Shown here piece by piece: positions 9,589 through 19,949 of a stretch of DNA of 64,000 bases (the first letter of the stretch is position 1; every line of letters starts with the position of its first letter). The notes beneath the pieces were generated by a model. That model was not told where the DNA came from. It did no database searches and was given only the letters and a program-made list of their open reading frames with translations. A program made the position numbers and the translations under genes. This stretch comes from Bedellia somnulentella (lineage: Eukaryota; Arthropoda; Insecta; Lepidoptera; Bedelliidae), in assembly GCA_963576735.1 (NCBI GenBank), contig OY755188.1, forward strand, positions 13,938,323-14,002,322, written 5' to 3'.

Positions 9589-10850
9589 GAACCCAAAGTA
9601 GAGCAACATTGCCATCTCTTATAGCGGGTGTCCATAACGAGTGGTCTGAGGAGTGCACCCACGTCAATTGTCTGCCAGACCGCTCATATGTGTACTTTTT
9701 CCCTTAGTATTATTTATTTTCACCCATCTACTCCCTGAATCATACAAAATGGCGATCGATAGTATCTGCCATTGGGCACCAATGGAAACTAATGACGTGA
9801 GTTTATTTATGTATGCATAAATTTACTCACTCCCTGAAATCTAGCAGATGAAAATCAGTCAGTTAAGAGATTTTTGAGCGAAGAAGAAAAAAGTTAACGC
9901 CTACTGCCTGATAATGATTATATTTATATTAGTTCGCTTTTAAAAAACCAACAAAAAACTCCATAAAAAAGAACCCAAAGTAGAGCAACATTCCCGCCTC
10001 TTACAGCGGGCGTCCATAATAAGTGGTCTGAGTGCGCCCACGTGCCATTGTCTGCCGGACCGCTCATATGTGAATTTTTTGCCCTGAGTATTATTTAACT
10101 TCATCCATCTGTCAATGGAAACTAATGGCGTGAGTAGGTATATGTATGTAAGTATGAACTCCTAGCAATCTAGCAGTTCAGTAGCAGTTACTTAAGAGAT
10201 TTTTGAGAGGAGATTTAATCCGAAAGTTAACGCCTATGTCTAATAATGATTAAATTCATACTAGTTCATTGTTAAAAAACCAACAAAAAACTCCATAAAA
10301 GAGAACCCAAAGTAGAGCAACATTCCCGTCTGTAACAGCGGGCGTCCAGTCCATAATGAGTGGTCTGAGTGCGTCCACGTGCCATTGTCTGCCGGACCGC
10401 TCATATGTGAACTTTTTCCCTGATTGTTAGTTCATTTCACCTATATTCTCCCTGAATCTTACAAATAGGCCTCAATGCGAACTAATGGCGTGAGTATATG
10501 TATGTCAGTACATACTCCTACTAGTATGTACTCCCTGCAATCAAGCAGCTCAGGATCAGTTATATTAGAGATTTTTGATAAAATCTTATATTTTTGAAAA
10601 ATAACGCTTATTAGCTGATTTCAATTATAATGATACTAGTGCAATTTAAAAAAACCAAAAAAAACACATACGAAAGAAGAACCTACGTCCAAAGAACCCC
10701 AAGTAGAGCAACTTTCCCGTCTGTAACAGCGGGCGTCCATAATGAGTGGTCTGAGTGCGCCCACGTGCCATTGTCTGCCGGACCGCTCATATGTGAACTT
10801 TCTCGCACCACCATAAGCATCCGCTGAACTAATATTTATGTACTTCGATG
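9589..10850 (+). repeat. Four-copy tandem repeat, unit about 330-390 bp
   Basis: Units begin at gaaccc at 9589, 9971, 10303 and 10695. Each carries agtagagcaac, an agcgggcgtcca-type block, gtggtctgag, and ccgctcatatgtg. The first three also hold a variant of the L-B 3' end (atggaaactaatggcgtgag with a tatgtatg-like tail). In unit 1 the L-B part is longer and includes gcgatcgatagtatctgcc. The last unit is shorter. The array probably arose by unequal exchange after a retroelement tail entered the founding unit. Confidence 0.85.
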
Positions 10851-11085
10851 CAAATTACTAGTAAGATCGTTTGTTGTCGCGAGCTAAGTTTTTATGTGCG
10901 AGTTTCGTAATAGCTGTTGGAGAGACGGAGTGTATCTTATCACATAACATAACATAAACGTTATCTTATCACATTTTATCAAATTTGCGTGTAAAAATTG
11001 ATCATTGACTGAGAGACAGTGATACACCCAGATAAGATACGTTGCGGTCTTCATCATCCTTCACACATTGACTTAACAAACTTTA

Positions 11086-11312
11086 CATCCCAAAAAGGGG
11101 GTATCCAGAGCTTTAGAACTATAAACTCCTCAGCCACATTTGGAAGTTGATAGGGGACAAGATGGTAGAAATAAAGTATCGTTGGTTATGGGTCTCCAAC
11201 CGCGTCGCCCAAAAAACACTTAAAAAAAGCCCCATACCCTTAGTCGCCTCTTACGACGCTCGTGATTAGAAAGGGGTAGTAACGTTCAAACTGGCACTAG
11301 ACGGCAGTAGAA
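11086..11312 (-). repeat. S1 element, nearly full length
   Basis: The complement shows ggtatccagagctttagaa, cagccacatttggaag, gggtctccaaccgcgtcgcc and the altered head complement ctggcactagacggc. It belongs to the diverged S1 subgroup whose head reads tgccggtt rather than tgtcggct. Confidence 0.8.
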
Positions 11313-12035
11313 GTTAAACATTATTTAAATGCGTTGTTTCTCAAATTCAAGTATAATTTATGACCAATTTTATGAGTCAACTAATTCATGAATTAGTGGC
11401 CTATTCCACAGCTGTCCATAGCTCGATAATTATCATATCTCTACGTATTTGGTGCGCTGTTTAGACGACAATATATTGCTTGGTCCACGCCTCAGCTTCA
11501 ACTATAATCGGGTTTATTTGGTACTTATTAACAATTGTAATACTGTATAATTATTGTGTTATTTAAGGGCTTTTCCTAAGTTACCTCCATAGATTTTTTA
11601 TATAAATTATCCTTTTATTAAAAAAATACAACTCAAATTTTCGTACATGCTATATACACTTAATGTAAATAATGGCTACAGCCAGAATAACTAACTGTTT
11701 ATCCGAATTATACTCAAACTCAACGTATTCGCTATATATCCCAGAAATGGTAGAATAGTAACACATTCATCTTACCGACAGGTGACAATTCATCACTACT
11801 TAGCCAAAAAGAGAGGTGACAGAATATCAATAATTAGTACAGCTGCCACCGTTTTGGGAATATACAGCGTAATTTGAATGTTTTTGTTTATGAAAACCTC
11901 ATGTGGGTATTATTACTAATAAATAAAGAATAAATAAAGGAATTTGTAAAAAAAAATCGGAGGTAGAGAACGCAAACACTACTTAAAAGTGTAAAAAGAA
12001 ACAAAGAATAGAAGAATTTCGCACTGGCAGCCATT
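11313..12035. other. Unassigned AT-rich stretch
   Basis: No gene, RNA or repeat recognised apart from A/T simple runs near 11900-11960. Confidence 0.4.
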
Positions 12036-12107
12036 GACACAATAGCTCAATGGCAGAGCGACGGGGACGTATACCCAAAGTCGCGGGTTCGATTCCCGCC
12101 TGTGTCG
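12036..12107 (+). repeat. tRNA-like sequence (SINE head or tRNA pseudogene)
   Basis: The 72 bases fold partly as a tRNA: acceptor GACACA/TGTGTC, D-arm GCTC/GAGC, and a perfect T-arm GCGGG-TTCGATT-CCCGC. The anticodon arm is poor: only two or three pairs form and the base before the anticodon is not T. Read literally the anticodon would be CGT. It is more likely a tRNA-derived SINE head or decayed tRNA than a working gene. Confidence 0.65.
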
Positions 12108-12166
12108 AAATTTTTCTTTCTTTATTTATTAATATACAGCGTGTTTCTTGAGATAGCATATACACA

Positions 12167-12245
12167 TCTACGGCTATAAACCCCAAATTTGCTGCCAGAA
12201 CTTCAAATTTTGTGTTTTTCAGCCATTCTTGGAAGATAAGTGCTG
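12167..12245 (-). repeat. Weak S1 3' fragment
   Basis: The complement of the S1 tail is faintly visible (acggctataaaccccaaatt, then cagccattcttggaag). Confidence 0.4.
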
Positions 12246-12754
12246 AAAACTTATTTTAATTAAGAACTATTAATGAGGGGTCCAGTCATATATCCCAACA
12301 AACAGCTAGCCTATTACACCAGGAAACTTGGGTACTGCTACTCCAAACGATCACTACACAGCTATATAGTAAGTGATAAAATTATTTGAGACTATACATA
12401 TGTTGTATATATTATGTTTGTATACGAAATCGCCCGCCAAATATCTGTAGCGGACGAAAGAATGACCGCTTTGTGATTATATTTAGCAATCGCTATTTAT
12501 ACCGGAATGGAGTGCACTGGACATTATCCATATACGACGAGACACTGCTGTTTGTTTGGTTCGACATTCGCTCGGCTGCAATTAACACATTGCTCAGATT
12601 GTTTTGTTAACTTAACACGCTTTTGGATACCCTTTAAGGGAGTTCTGTCGTGAGGTTTGGTTTTTGTAATTATTGGTTATGGTTAAACAGAAAATGGCCA
12701 AACTTTAATAGAACTTACTTTTTTGTAAATATGATGTTTTAAATGTATCAAATA
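12246..12754. other. Unassigned stretch
   Basis: No recognised feature. The small open frame at 12386-12610 has no domain. Confidence 0.35.
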
Positions 12755-15233
12755 GAATAGAATAGAATAGAATAACTCTTTATTGTACATCAAACACAAA
12801 TTTACAAAATAAATTATCATACAGTTTACAGTGAGGTACAATCGGCGGTCTTATCGCTAAAAGCGATCTCTTCCAGACAACCTTTGGAAGGTGAGATCGG
12901 TAAACTAGTTATCTAGGTAGATGCACAAAACAAGCTTACTTTAAAACTAACTTATTTAATTGAAATAATAACATAAATATTAATTACACAAAATAATATA
13001 GGTACATATTACACACATATGAACACACATACATACATAACTACATACTTTTATATATACGAGTAATACAAATACCTAAATAAAATACACAAATACGTTT
13101 TAGAAATATAATTAATACATATAATTTAAAAAGCAACAGTATTACAGCGCTTCAGTGAGGTAGTGTTGTTTCACCAGATCCTTGAACACATTAAGGGATT
13201 TAGCCAGTCGCACCTCCACAGGAAGTGCGTTCCACAATTGCACAGCGTGTACAGAAAAAGAGGAGCCATAGAAATTGGTTGAATGAGAGGGAATGGTTAA
13301 TTGAAGATTATGGTCTGAACGTAAATTAAGGTTATGGGAAGAAGATAGAAATTGAAAACGTTCTTTTAGATAGAAAGGGGTGGCAGGATTGAACAAGATA
13401 GAGTAAAGAAGAGACAAAGTATGCGCATTTCGGCGGAGGCGAATAGGAAGCCACTTAAGTTTAGAGCGATAAACAGACACGTGATCATACTTACGCAATC
13501 CAAAAACAAACCTTATGCATAAGTTTTGGAGACGCTCTAATTTATTTAGCTGTTCTTCCGTTAAATCAAGATAACAGGTATCAGCGTAATCCAAAATTGG
13601 AAGGAGTAGAGATTGAGCTAACGCAGTTTTGGTAGCAGTAGGTAGAAAATTACGCAGTCTCCTGAGGGAGCCCGCTGACGCGAACATCCTTCGGCTTACC
13701 GATTCTAATTGGGGTACCCAAGATAAATTGCAATCGATCATAATGCCTAAGTTCCTTACCACGGGGCTAAAAGAGATTGATTTTCCATCAAATAACACAG
13801 GTGGCAGTGATTTGTAATCAATCCTAGAAATCATTCGAGAACTACCGACTATTATTATTTGTGATTTATTTGGATTGACTGCTAGCCCATATGCCTCACT
13901 CCAACGCAAAATGCGCTCCAGATCACCATTAATCAGGCCAATGGACATATTCAATTGATCAAGATTTGCTTGTGTGTAAATTTGAAGATCATCTGCATAA
14001 AGGTGGTAGGAAGAAGTGAGTTGATGAGAAATACTATTAATAAATATAGCAAATAAGAGAGGAGACAACACACCACCCTGTGGAACACCGGCAATTAAAT
14101 CACACCACGGAGAATAAGAATCTTCGATGCGAATGCGCTGCCGACGCCCCTGTAGATAACTACGAAACCAGTCAATCACCGTTGGAGATATGTTAATAGA
14201 ACGAAGCAAAGCCAATAATATATCAAAGTCAACAGAATTAAATGCGCTACTAAAGTCAAGCAGTGATAGAACAGTCAGTAATCCCTTGTCCATCCCCAAA
14301 CGTATGTCATCAGTAATTTTAACCAAAGCCGTAACGGTACTGTGGGAAGGGCGGAAACCAGATTGGAAAGGATTAAGTAGATCATTTTTAGTCAGGAAAT
14401 CATTTAATTGTCTGTGTACAAGTCGTTCAAGGACTTTAGAAAGGAAAGGGAGGATAGATATAGGGCGATATTCAGAGAAGGATTTTGGATTAACTTTTTT
14501 AGGAATCGGGGTGACTTGGGCTTCTTTCCATACCGTCGGAAATGATCCTGAGGTTATGGAGTTATTGAGGATATCAGTAATGGTGGGAATTATTATGTCA
14601 AGTATAGGCAAAATCATTTTACGACTTATACTATCACCACCTGTTGCGTTTGATGTAATTGACATAATATTCTTCTTAACATCACAATCGGAGAATTGAC
14701 AAATAGTAAAGGGAGGATAATCCGGAGTTGGAAGTGTAGAAAGAAATTGCAGAGTGTCAGCTTTTTTAATACCATCAAAGGTAGACGTTGAGGTAAAATG
14801 ATTATTAAGTGAAGTAAGGTCCAGATCTTTCGGGATTGAATCTTGACGAGATTTTCCAACTCCTAAGGATCTAAGAAACTTCCAGACTTTAGCCGGATCG
14901 CCATTTTCAACGGAATCATGAATGTGGTGTCGCTGTGCATCCCTACACACCCTATTGCAGTGATTTCGAATCGCCACAAACTTTTCCTTATTTAGATCAG
15001 ACGGCCGTGATTTAAACTTAGACTGGGCCCGAGTTTTCTTCGACAAGAGATCTCTAATTTCGTCAGTGAGCCATGGTGCAGGAAAATGTCTCATTTTAAC
15101 GGCTTTTACCGGAGCATGAATATCGTAAAGTGACGTGAGTAAGGTATTAAATTTTTTAACTTTTTCATCAATAGTATCCCCTACGGTACATTCCGTCCAA
15201 TCAATATTCGAAGCATCGAAATACAAGAATAAA
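12755..15233 (-). mobile_element. CR1/Jockey-like LINE, 5'-truncated, minus strand
   Basis: The element runs right to left: a 694-codon RT frame, about 380 bp of 3' UTR, then an (attct)n tail (complement of gaatagaatagaatagaata at 12755-12774). The 3' UTR block gcggtcttatcgctaaaagc recurs at 36845-37035 and in altered form elsewhere, so this family's tails are widely scattered. Endonuclease and ORF1 are missing. No clear target duplication seen. Confidence 0.85.
13142..15226 (-). CDS. LINE ORF2 (3' part): reverse transcriptase and C-terminal region
   Basis: A 694-residue open frame starts just after where the endonuclease domain would end. It has a linker, then the RT core with EYRPISILPFLSKVLERLVH, LDFSSAFNSVDFD, AGVPQGGVLSPLLFAIF and the catalytic YHLYADDLQIY. 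It finishes with the long C-terminal region of CR1-like elements, including W-N-A-L-P-V-E-V-R. All catalytic aspartates are present and the frame has no stop, so this copy is fairly recent, but it cannot encode the nuclease. The sense of insertion is opposite to the Ly6 gene and to most other LINEs here. Confidence 0.92.
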   Translation of the reverse strand: MYFDASNIDWTECTVGDTIDEKVKKFNTLLTSLYDIHAPVKAVKMRHFPAPWLTDEIRDLLSKKTRAQSKFKSRPSDLNKEKFVAIRNHCNRVCRDAQRHHIHDSVENGDPAKVWKFLRSLGVGKSRQDSIPKDLDLTSLNNHFTSTSTFDGIKKADTLQFLSTLPTPDYPPFTICQFSDCDVKKNIMSITSNATGGDSISRKMILPILDIIIPTITDILNNSITSGSFPTVWKEAQVTPIPKKVNPKSFSEYRPISILPFLSKVLERLVHRQLNDFLTKNDLLNPFQSGFRPSHSTVTALVKITDDIRLGMDKGLLTVLSLLDFSSAFNSVDFDILLALLRSINISPTVIDWFRSYLQGRRQRIRIEDSYSPWCDLIAGVPQGGVLSPLLFAIFINSISHQLTSSYHLYADDLQIYTQANLDQLNMSIGLINGDLERILRWSEAYGLAVNPNKSQIIIVGSSRMISRIDYKSLPPVLFDGKSISFSPVVRNLGIMIDCNLSWVPQLESVSRRMFASAGSLRRLRNFLPTATKTALAQSLLLPILDYADTCYLDLTEEQLNKLERLQNLCIRFVFGLRKYDHVSVYRSKLKWLPIRLRRNAHTLSLLYSILFNPATPFYLKERFQFLSSSHNLNLRSDHNLQLTIPSHSTNFYGSSFSVHAVQLWNALPVEVRLAKSLNVFKDLVKQHYLTEAL

Positions 15234-15305
15234 ATACTTAATATCGAATCGAATATTATCGAAGCAAATACTTAATGAACAACCTTAATGGCATATATGG
15301 CATAA

Positions 15306-15555
15306 TTTATCATGGTTGTTAACGGTGAGGGAAAACATCGTGAGGAAACCCACATGGCTAAGTTGTACTTAGTCATGTAACAGTGTATTCGTAAAAAACG
15401 GCTATAGGCCTGCCCCCTATCACGTGAGTAAACTGTCTAAGCAAAACGTGGGTACCTTCTCTGGACACTAGATGGCGCTGCCATGTGAGTTCAGAAGTAT
15501 TGGTACCACTGCCAACCTCTTCGGGGATAAACGGCGTGAACGTTTATGTTATGTT
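15306..15555 (+). repeat. S2 SINE, 5'-truncated, with target-site duplication
   Basis: Flanked by an exact 10-bp duplication, tatggcataa, at 15296-15305 and 15556-15565. It starts in the ttatcatggttgttaacggt part, lacks the tRNA head and ends in the ttatg tail. Contains the ctagatggcgctgccatgtg variant. Confidence 0.9.
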
Positions 15556-15699
15556 TATGGCATAAATAGTAGAAAAACCAGCATATATAATGCACATTGC
15601 ATGCGTGGGTTCAGATACTGAGTCAAAACAGTAATAAACAGTAGTAATCAAAAAGTGTATATTTTTATCAGTCATATACTTGGTTAATTTTATTAAAGC

Positions 15700-15830
15700 T
15701 TTGACGGCAAGGGAAAACCTTATGAAGAAAATTCTCGTGCTGAGTTGTACTAAGTAACATCACAGTGTATTCGTACGAAGCGGCGATAGACCTGCCCATA
15801 CCATTGGCATACGCTGTCCAAACGTACTTA
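15700..15830 (+). repeat. Diverged S2 fragment
   Basis: Recognisable by agggaaaacc, gctgagttgtac and cagtgtattcgtacgaagcg in S2 order. The 3' end is lost. Confidence 0.6.
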
Positions 15831-15922
15831 GAATACCAACATCAGAAATACGAGTACTAGTTATAATTGCAAACAACTATGAATTTATTCATAGTATAGT
15901 ATTTATAAATTCATATTCATAG

Positions 15923-15996
15923 AGAAATATGTAGCTGAATTTATTAATACTATGAAATAAATATTAATAATATGAATAAATTCAGCTACATATTTC
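15923..15996. repeat. 74-bp near-perfect palindrome
   Basis: gaaatatgtagctgaattta is mirrored by taaattcagctacatatttc around an AT-rich centre. No element borders recognised. It may be a decayed MITE or a cruciform-forming site. Confidence 0.8.
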
Positions 15997-16079
15997 CTTA
16001 TAATCGGAAAAATTTGTACCTCAAAAAGTAGGGTCTAATTGTGTTTAGGTTTTATGATTCTATTGTAACTGTAATTGTA

Positions 16080-16346
16080 GCTGTGTAGTGTCGGCTTAGA
16101 ATAGCACTACCCAATTTCTTCCGGTGGGTGTACGTAAGAGGCGACTAACGGTAAGCCCCAAGGCTTTTTAAGGGATTTTTGGGCGATGCGGTTGGAGCCC
16201 CATCACCAACAACCTTTATTCTACTCAACCACTTTCCCTTTCCCCACTCAACTTTCAAAAGTGGCTGAGAAATTTCTAATTTCTCAGCTCTGGCTACCCC
16301 TTTTAGGGATTTATAGCCGTGAGTATTTATATGTATGTATGTATGC
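16080..16346 (+). repeat. S1 element, full length, with target-site duplication
   Basis: All S1 blocks are present: head tgtagtgtcggcttagaata, gggcgatgcggttggag, ctctggctacccc, gccgtgagtatttatatg and the (tatg)n tail. Exact 13-bp duplication ttctattgtaact at 16058-16070 and 16347-16359. Nine extra bases (16071-16079) lie between the duplication and the usual S1 start. Confidence 0.93.
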
Positions 16347-16359
16347 TTCTATTGTAACT

Positions 16360-16905
16360 TTAGTAACTAATAGACTTTGATAGTCTACCGTTTAAATCAC
16401 CTAAATTAAATACACTCAGAATACTATAACCTTAAGCCCCGTTTAAAAGTCAAATAAGCAAAACAACTTAGACAAAAGTACAGAAAACTTTCGCATATAA
16501 ATTGGCTTCTAAGATAAAAGATAAGGGCCACCGCAAACGTAGTGTGATCCGGGCACACGCATCGTCCAGGAAGTTGGTATCGCGGAAAGGGCAGGCAGAG
16601 CGAAGATAATAAATTCAGTTATCGCAAACACTAGCGGGAACAAGTTTTTGGACTTTACAACCCTACTTGTTTTCAAGCGATGCGCTGTAGTATGGCAACG
16701 GATTTTACGAGTATTTCGATGTTGTATTTTGATGAATCGGCATGGAAAGGTTAGCTTTCTCTTCCTAATCTGTATGTTTTGCTAATAAAATATGTCAACC
16801 TATTTTATTTCATAGAAAGCTGTAAAAATTTTGGTTTTTCAAACGTGACATTTACAATATGTAGGTCTCAGAGTCGAATCTTATATATAATATCTTAATG
16901 GTTAG
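16360..16905. other. Unassigned AT-rich stretch
   Basis: No gene, RNA gene or repeat family recognised. Confidence 0.4.
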
Positions 16906-16906
16906 A

Positions 16907-17092
16907 TATGACAGGCTAAAAGGTTATTTTATAATTACATTTGGAAAACTTTCAGTCACTTTTAAAAAAATAAATATAAAGATCTTAATTTTAAGTTACA
17001 AATAGGGTAAGACATGGCAGGCTAAAAGGTTATTTTATAATTACATTTGGAAAACTTACAGTCACTTTTAAAAACTAAATATAAAGATCTTA
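16907..17092 (+). repeat. Two-copy tandem duplication, unit about 107 bp
   Basis: The block aggctaaaaggttattttat ... acagtcacttttaaaaa ... ataaagatcttaat occurs twice with offset about 107 bp. Confidence 0.85.
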
Positions 17093-17099
17093 ATATTGA

Positions 17100-17720
17100 A
17101 TATAATGATGGCTTCGTTAAATATAAAACTGACATTAAAATTAAATACACCACAGCATACTTTCTAAATCCTTTATACAACTTTATAAGTTTTTAGTTGG
17201 TTTAAGAAATCAATGCAAATACCACATTGACCGTGCTATTTGCGCTTATAATATAGGCATTTCTCCTATAAATTCAATCATAGCAACAGAACTGAATCAC
17301 CAACGAAACTACAAATTGAACAAAATACTCTACAAGTCCTTTTCCACACTAACCAAACAGCGTTTGAAGAGGGCAGTCTACTGTTAAGAGGTCGAAAGTT
17401 GGTAATTCTTCGGAACTCACGTCTCGTCCAACACACGTGCATGATTGAAAAGTTCCACTTTACACTACTTTAAAACAACCCAAGTGCTTCCCGAACTCAT
17501 CGCATTTGAAACAGCGAAGTTTCAAAGTTCTCGTTTTACTCAGAATGGAAGTGATTGCTTACTTTACCAGTCGAAATTGTTTTTTAACTACTACGGTTGT
17601 AGATTGGCAGTTTTTTTATGAATTTATTTTTATTTAATTTGTGCATGAATAAGAGGGTGATGGATGTCTCTCTCTAAACCACTCCGGTTTGATGACATTC
17701 AGTAGTAGGGCAAAAATTTC
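17100..17720. other. Unassigned stretch
   Basis: Nothing recognised in this interval on either strand. Confidence 0.4.
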
Positions 17721-18161
17721 AATTGGCCTAGACCTCGTTCTTAATACATACCCTTTTTATACTTTAAATCGATTAAGGACATAAAACTAAACAACATTGC
17801 CTATGGAATGCATTTCTAAAATATTGGAATTTTCAAAATAATTAATAAATAAAAAGTGTTACTGCCTAAATCAAACTGGGAAAGTCTTATGTCATTATGA
17901 AATGAGTTTCTTAGCCTACGTTAAAATATGAATAAAACATCTGGTCAAATAACAAGATGTTTTTTTTATTTCAACTGAGGCTAAGAACCTCACTATAGTC
18001 TCTCAGTTTAGTCTAGGAGGTGACACTTTTTATGTATTAATTATTTTAAAAATTACAATATTTTAGATAAGCATTCGATAGGCAAAGTTGTTTAGTTTTA
18101 TGTCCTTAATCGACTTAAAATATAAAAAGAGTATGTTTTAAAAACGAGGTCAAGGCCAATT
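17721..18161. mobile_element. Foldback (MITE-like) element with about 140-bp inverted arms
   Basis: Ends are aattggcc (17721-17728) and ggccaatt (18154-18161). The arms pair through gacctcgttcttaa / ttttaaaaacgaggtc and taaggacataaaactaaaca / its complement near 18085-18105, reaching about 17865 and 18020. No transposase is encoded. The target duplication is not clear, so the superfamily cannot be given. Confidence 0.8.
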
Positions 18162-18650
18162 AATTTTGTCAGTCCTAAAAATGAAATATGCATAAAAAGT
18201 AATGGTCGTATGGTTATATATGAATATTACGTTACTCCACAGTTGCACTTTACAATCTCCTTTAGATACAAAGAATGGACTTCTATTACAAACCAGTAGG
18301 ATATTAGAATAAGGATTAAAATTATTTTCCACATATAAGAATTTCAAAATTATTTTTCATTTACAAAAATTATGAAAATATTTTTAAAATTAAGTATACA
18401 AACAAATAATAAAATGCAAAATGCACTGAGAAATCAGAACTCACGTTGTACAAAGCGGTCAACTGGCTCACGGCCAATTTACAAAAAAGTGTAAATACAT
18501 TATGTTGCGGTAACTCTCTGAAAATTTACTTATTTGTGATTTAGGCTAGTTGCTTTGTAATATCATCATAATTACCTCAAATATCAATTCAAATTTAATG
18601 TAATTATTTGTACACAGAAAGTAATACAATCAATATTCTGAGAATATTAT
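18162..18650. other. Unassigned AT-rich stretch
   Basis: No recognised feature in this interval. Confidence 0.4.
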
Positions 18651-18765
18651 TGTGTGGTTTCGCTTGGAATAGCACTACCCCAGGTTTTAAATGTTTTTTA
18701 ACTGATTTTTGGGCGATGCGGTTGGAGACATCTGTAACTCACGGCTATAAATCTCTAAAGCGTAA
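18651..18765 (+). repeat. S1 element with internal deletion
   Basis: Head (cgcttggaatagcactaccc), the block tttttgggcgatgcggttgg and an ending in tcacggctataaat, which is a tail in the opposite sense. It may be two fragments joined. Confidence 0.65.
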
Positions 18766-19176
18766 TACATACTGTAACTAGTTTTCATACATAGGTTAGA
18801 CATGATGCTTTTCATACAGGTAGGGGGGGTGTATCGCCGGGCTTTGTCGGCATCCCGGTGTGTGTATTGATCTTAAAAGGTGTAGCCCTAACTTCAAAAT
18901 GAAAATTCCGCATTTTTTTTTGAAAGTTCAATAGGGAAAATAATTAAAAATGATAGCTACAACGTTCACGTAACTATTATTCACTGTCCATTCACGGCCA
19001 CTATCGTCAAAACAAAAGAGTATGTTTTTCTACATCTACCAAATATTAGTAGATTTTCACCTTGTTGTTACAGGCATATTGAAGATGCTGAATCTCATCA
19101 TTAAATTGGTTATTGCACTTAAATATATGTAAAAAATTGCTCAAAAGTATATTAAAATCAAAACTACTAAAACAAA

Positions 19177-19365
19177 CCCATTTTGCTATCATCCCTGCAA
19201 CGCATACGTAAATATTGTTCATCAGTCCATTCGCGGTCACTGTCGGCCAACAATCACTGCGGTTATAGCTTATCGGTCACCGAAATATTTTTACTTTGTT
19301 TGCGAGCAATGACATGTGTGCATATGACTACTTTGTGTTTACATAATAATTGCGGTTATTCTATC
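19177..19365 (+). repeat. 190-bp direct repeat, copy 1 (partner at 19483-19675)
   Basis: Shared blocks include acgtaaatattgt, catcagtcc, tcggccaacaa, atatttttac and ttgtttgcgag, then tgtttacataataattgc. A third, shorter echo lies near 18969-19010. Family not recognised. Confidence 0.75.
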
Positions 19366-19371
19366 TTTTCA

Positions 19372-19425
19372 TCAATCTTTTCATACAGCTCTTTTATTAT
19401 TCGTACTTTGGACACTTACAACTTA
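19372..19425 (-). repeat. Small L-B fragment
   Basis: Matches the minus-strand L-B C-terminal coding part (tcatcaatcttttcatacag, then ctcttttattattcgtactt). It lies between the two 190-bp direct repeats. Confidence 0.65.
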
Positions 19426-19482
19426 AAAAAATGCACAATTAAGCATCTTTTGATTTTCAAGTAAAAAATAGTCAAAGCCATC

Positions 19483-19675
19483 AAAACCAATTTTCATACC
19501 ATCCCTGTAACACATACGTAAATATTGTCCATCAGTCCGTCCGCGGTCACCGTCGGCCAACAAACACTGCGGCTCTTACTCATCGGTCACCAGCATATTT
19601 TTACCTTGTTTGCGAGCCATGCCATGCATGCATATCACTGTTTTCTGTTTACACAATAATTGCTGTTATTCTTAT
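19483..19675 (+). repeat. 190-bp direct repeat, copy 2
   Basis: Second copy of the 19177-19365 unit, offset about 306 bp. Confidence 0.75.
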
Positions 19676-19949
19676 TAAATACTAGCGATCCGACTCGGCT
19701 CCACGTGGTTTTAGTGTCTTGATTGTAGTTAGTGTAAATACTGTTTTACAAAATTGCCATAGTTACTTCTTACTATATCGGCCCTATGGCCTAAATTTTT
19801 CATTGTCAAACGGTTGTCTTAGTGTCATATTTCATGTCGGTACAGAGAAATATGTTTATATCTTTCTAGCGCTTGCTATGAGATGTGCTATCTCGCCTTC
19901 ATTTCAAATGTATTTCTTGGTGTGTTTTTTGGATATATTTCTTGTCCCT

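Noticed and set aside
9589..10850. CRISPR array
   Set aside because: The units are 330-390 bp, imperfect and contain a LINE tail; this is a eukaryotic tandem repeat.
12036..12107. Functional tRNA gene
   Set aside because: The anticodon stem pairs badly and the base before the anticodon is not T. The acceptor has a mismatch. SINE head or pseudogene is more likely.
14190..14699. 169-codon plus-strand frame
   Set aside because: Antisense to the intact RT frame at 13142-15226, with no domain of its own.
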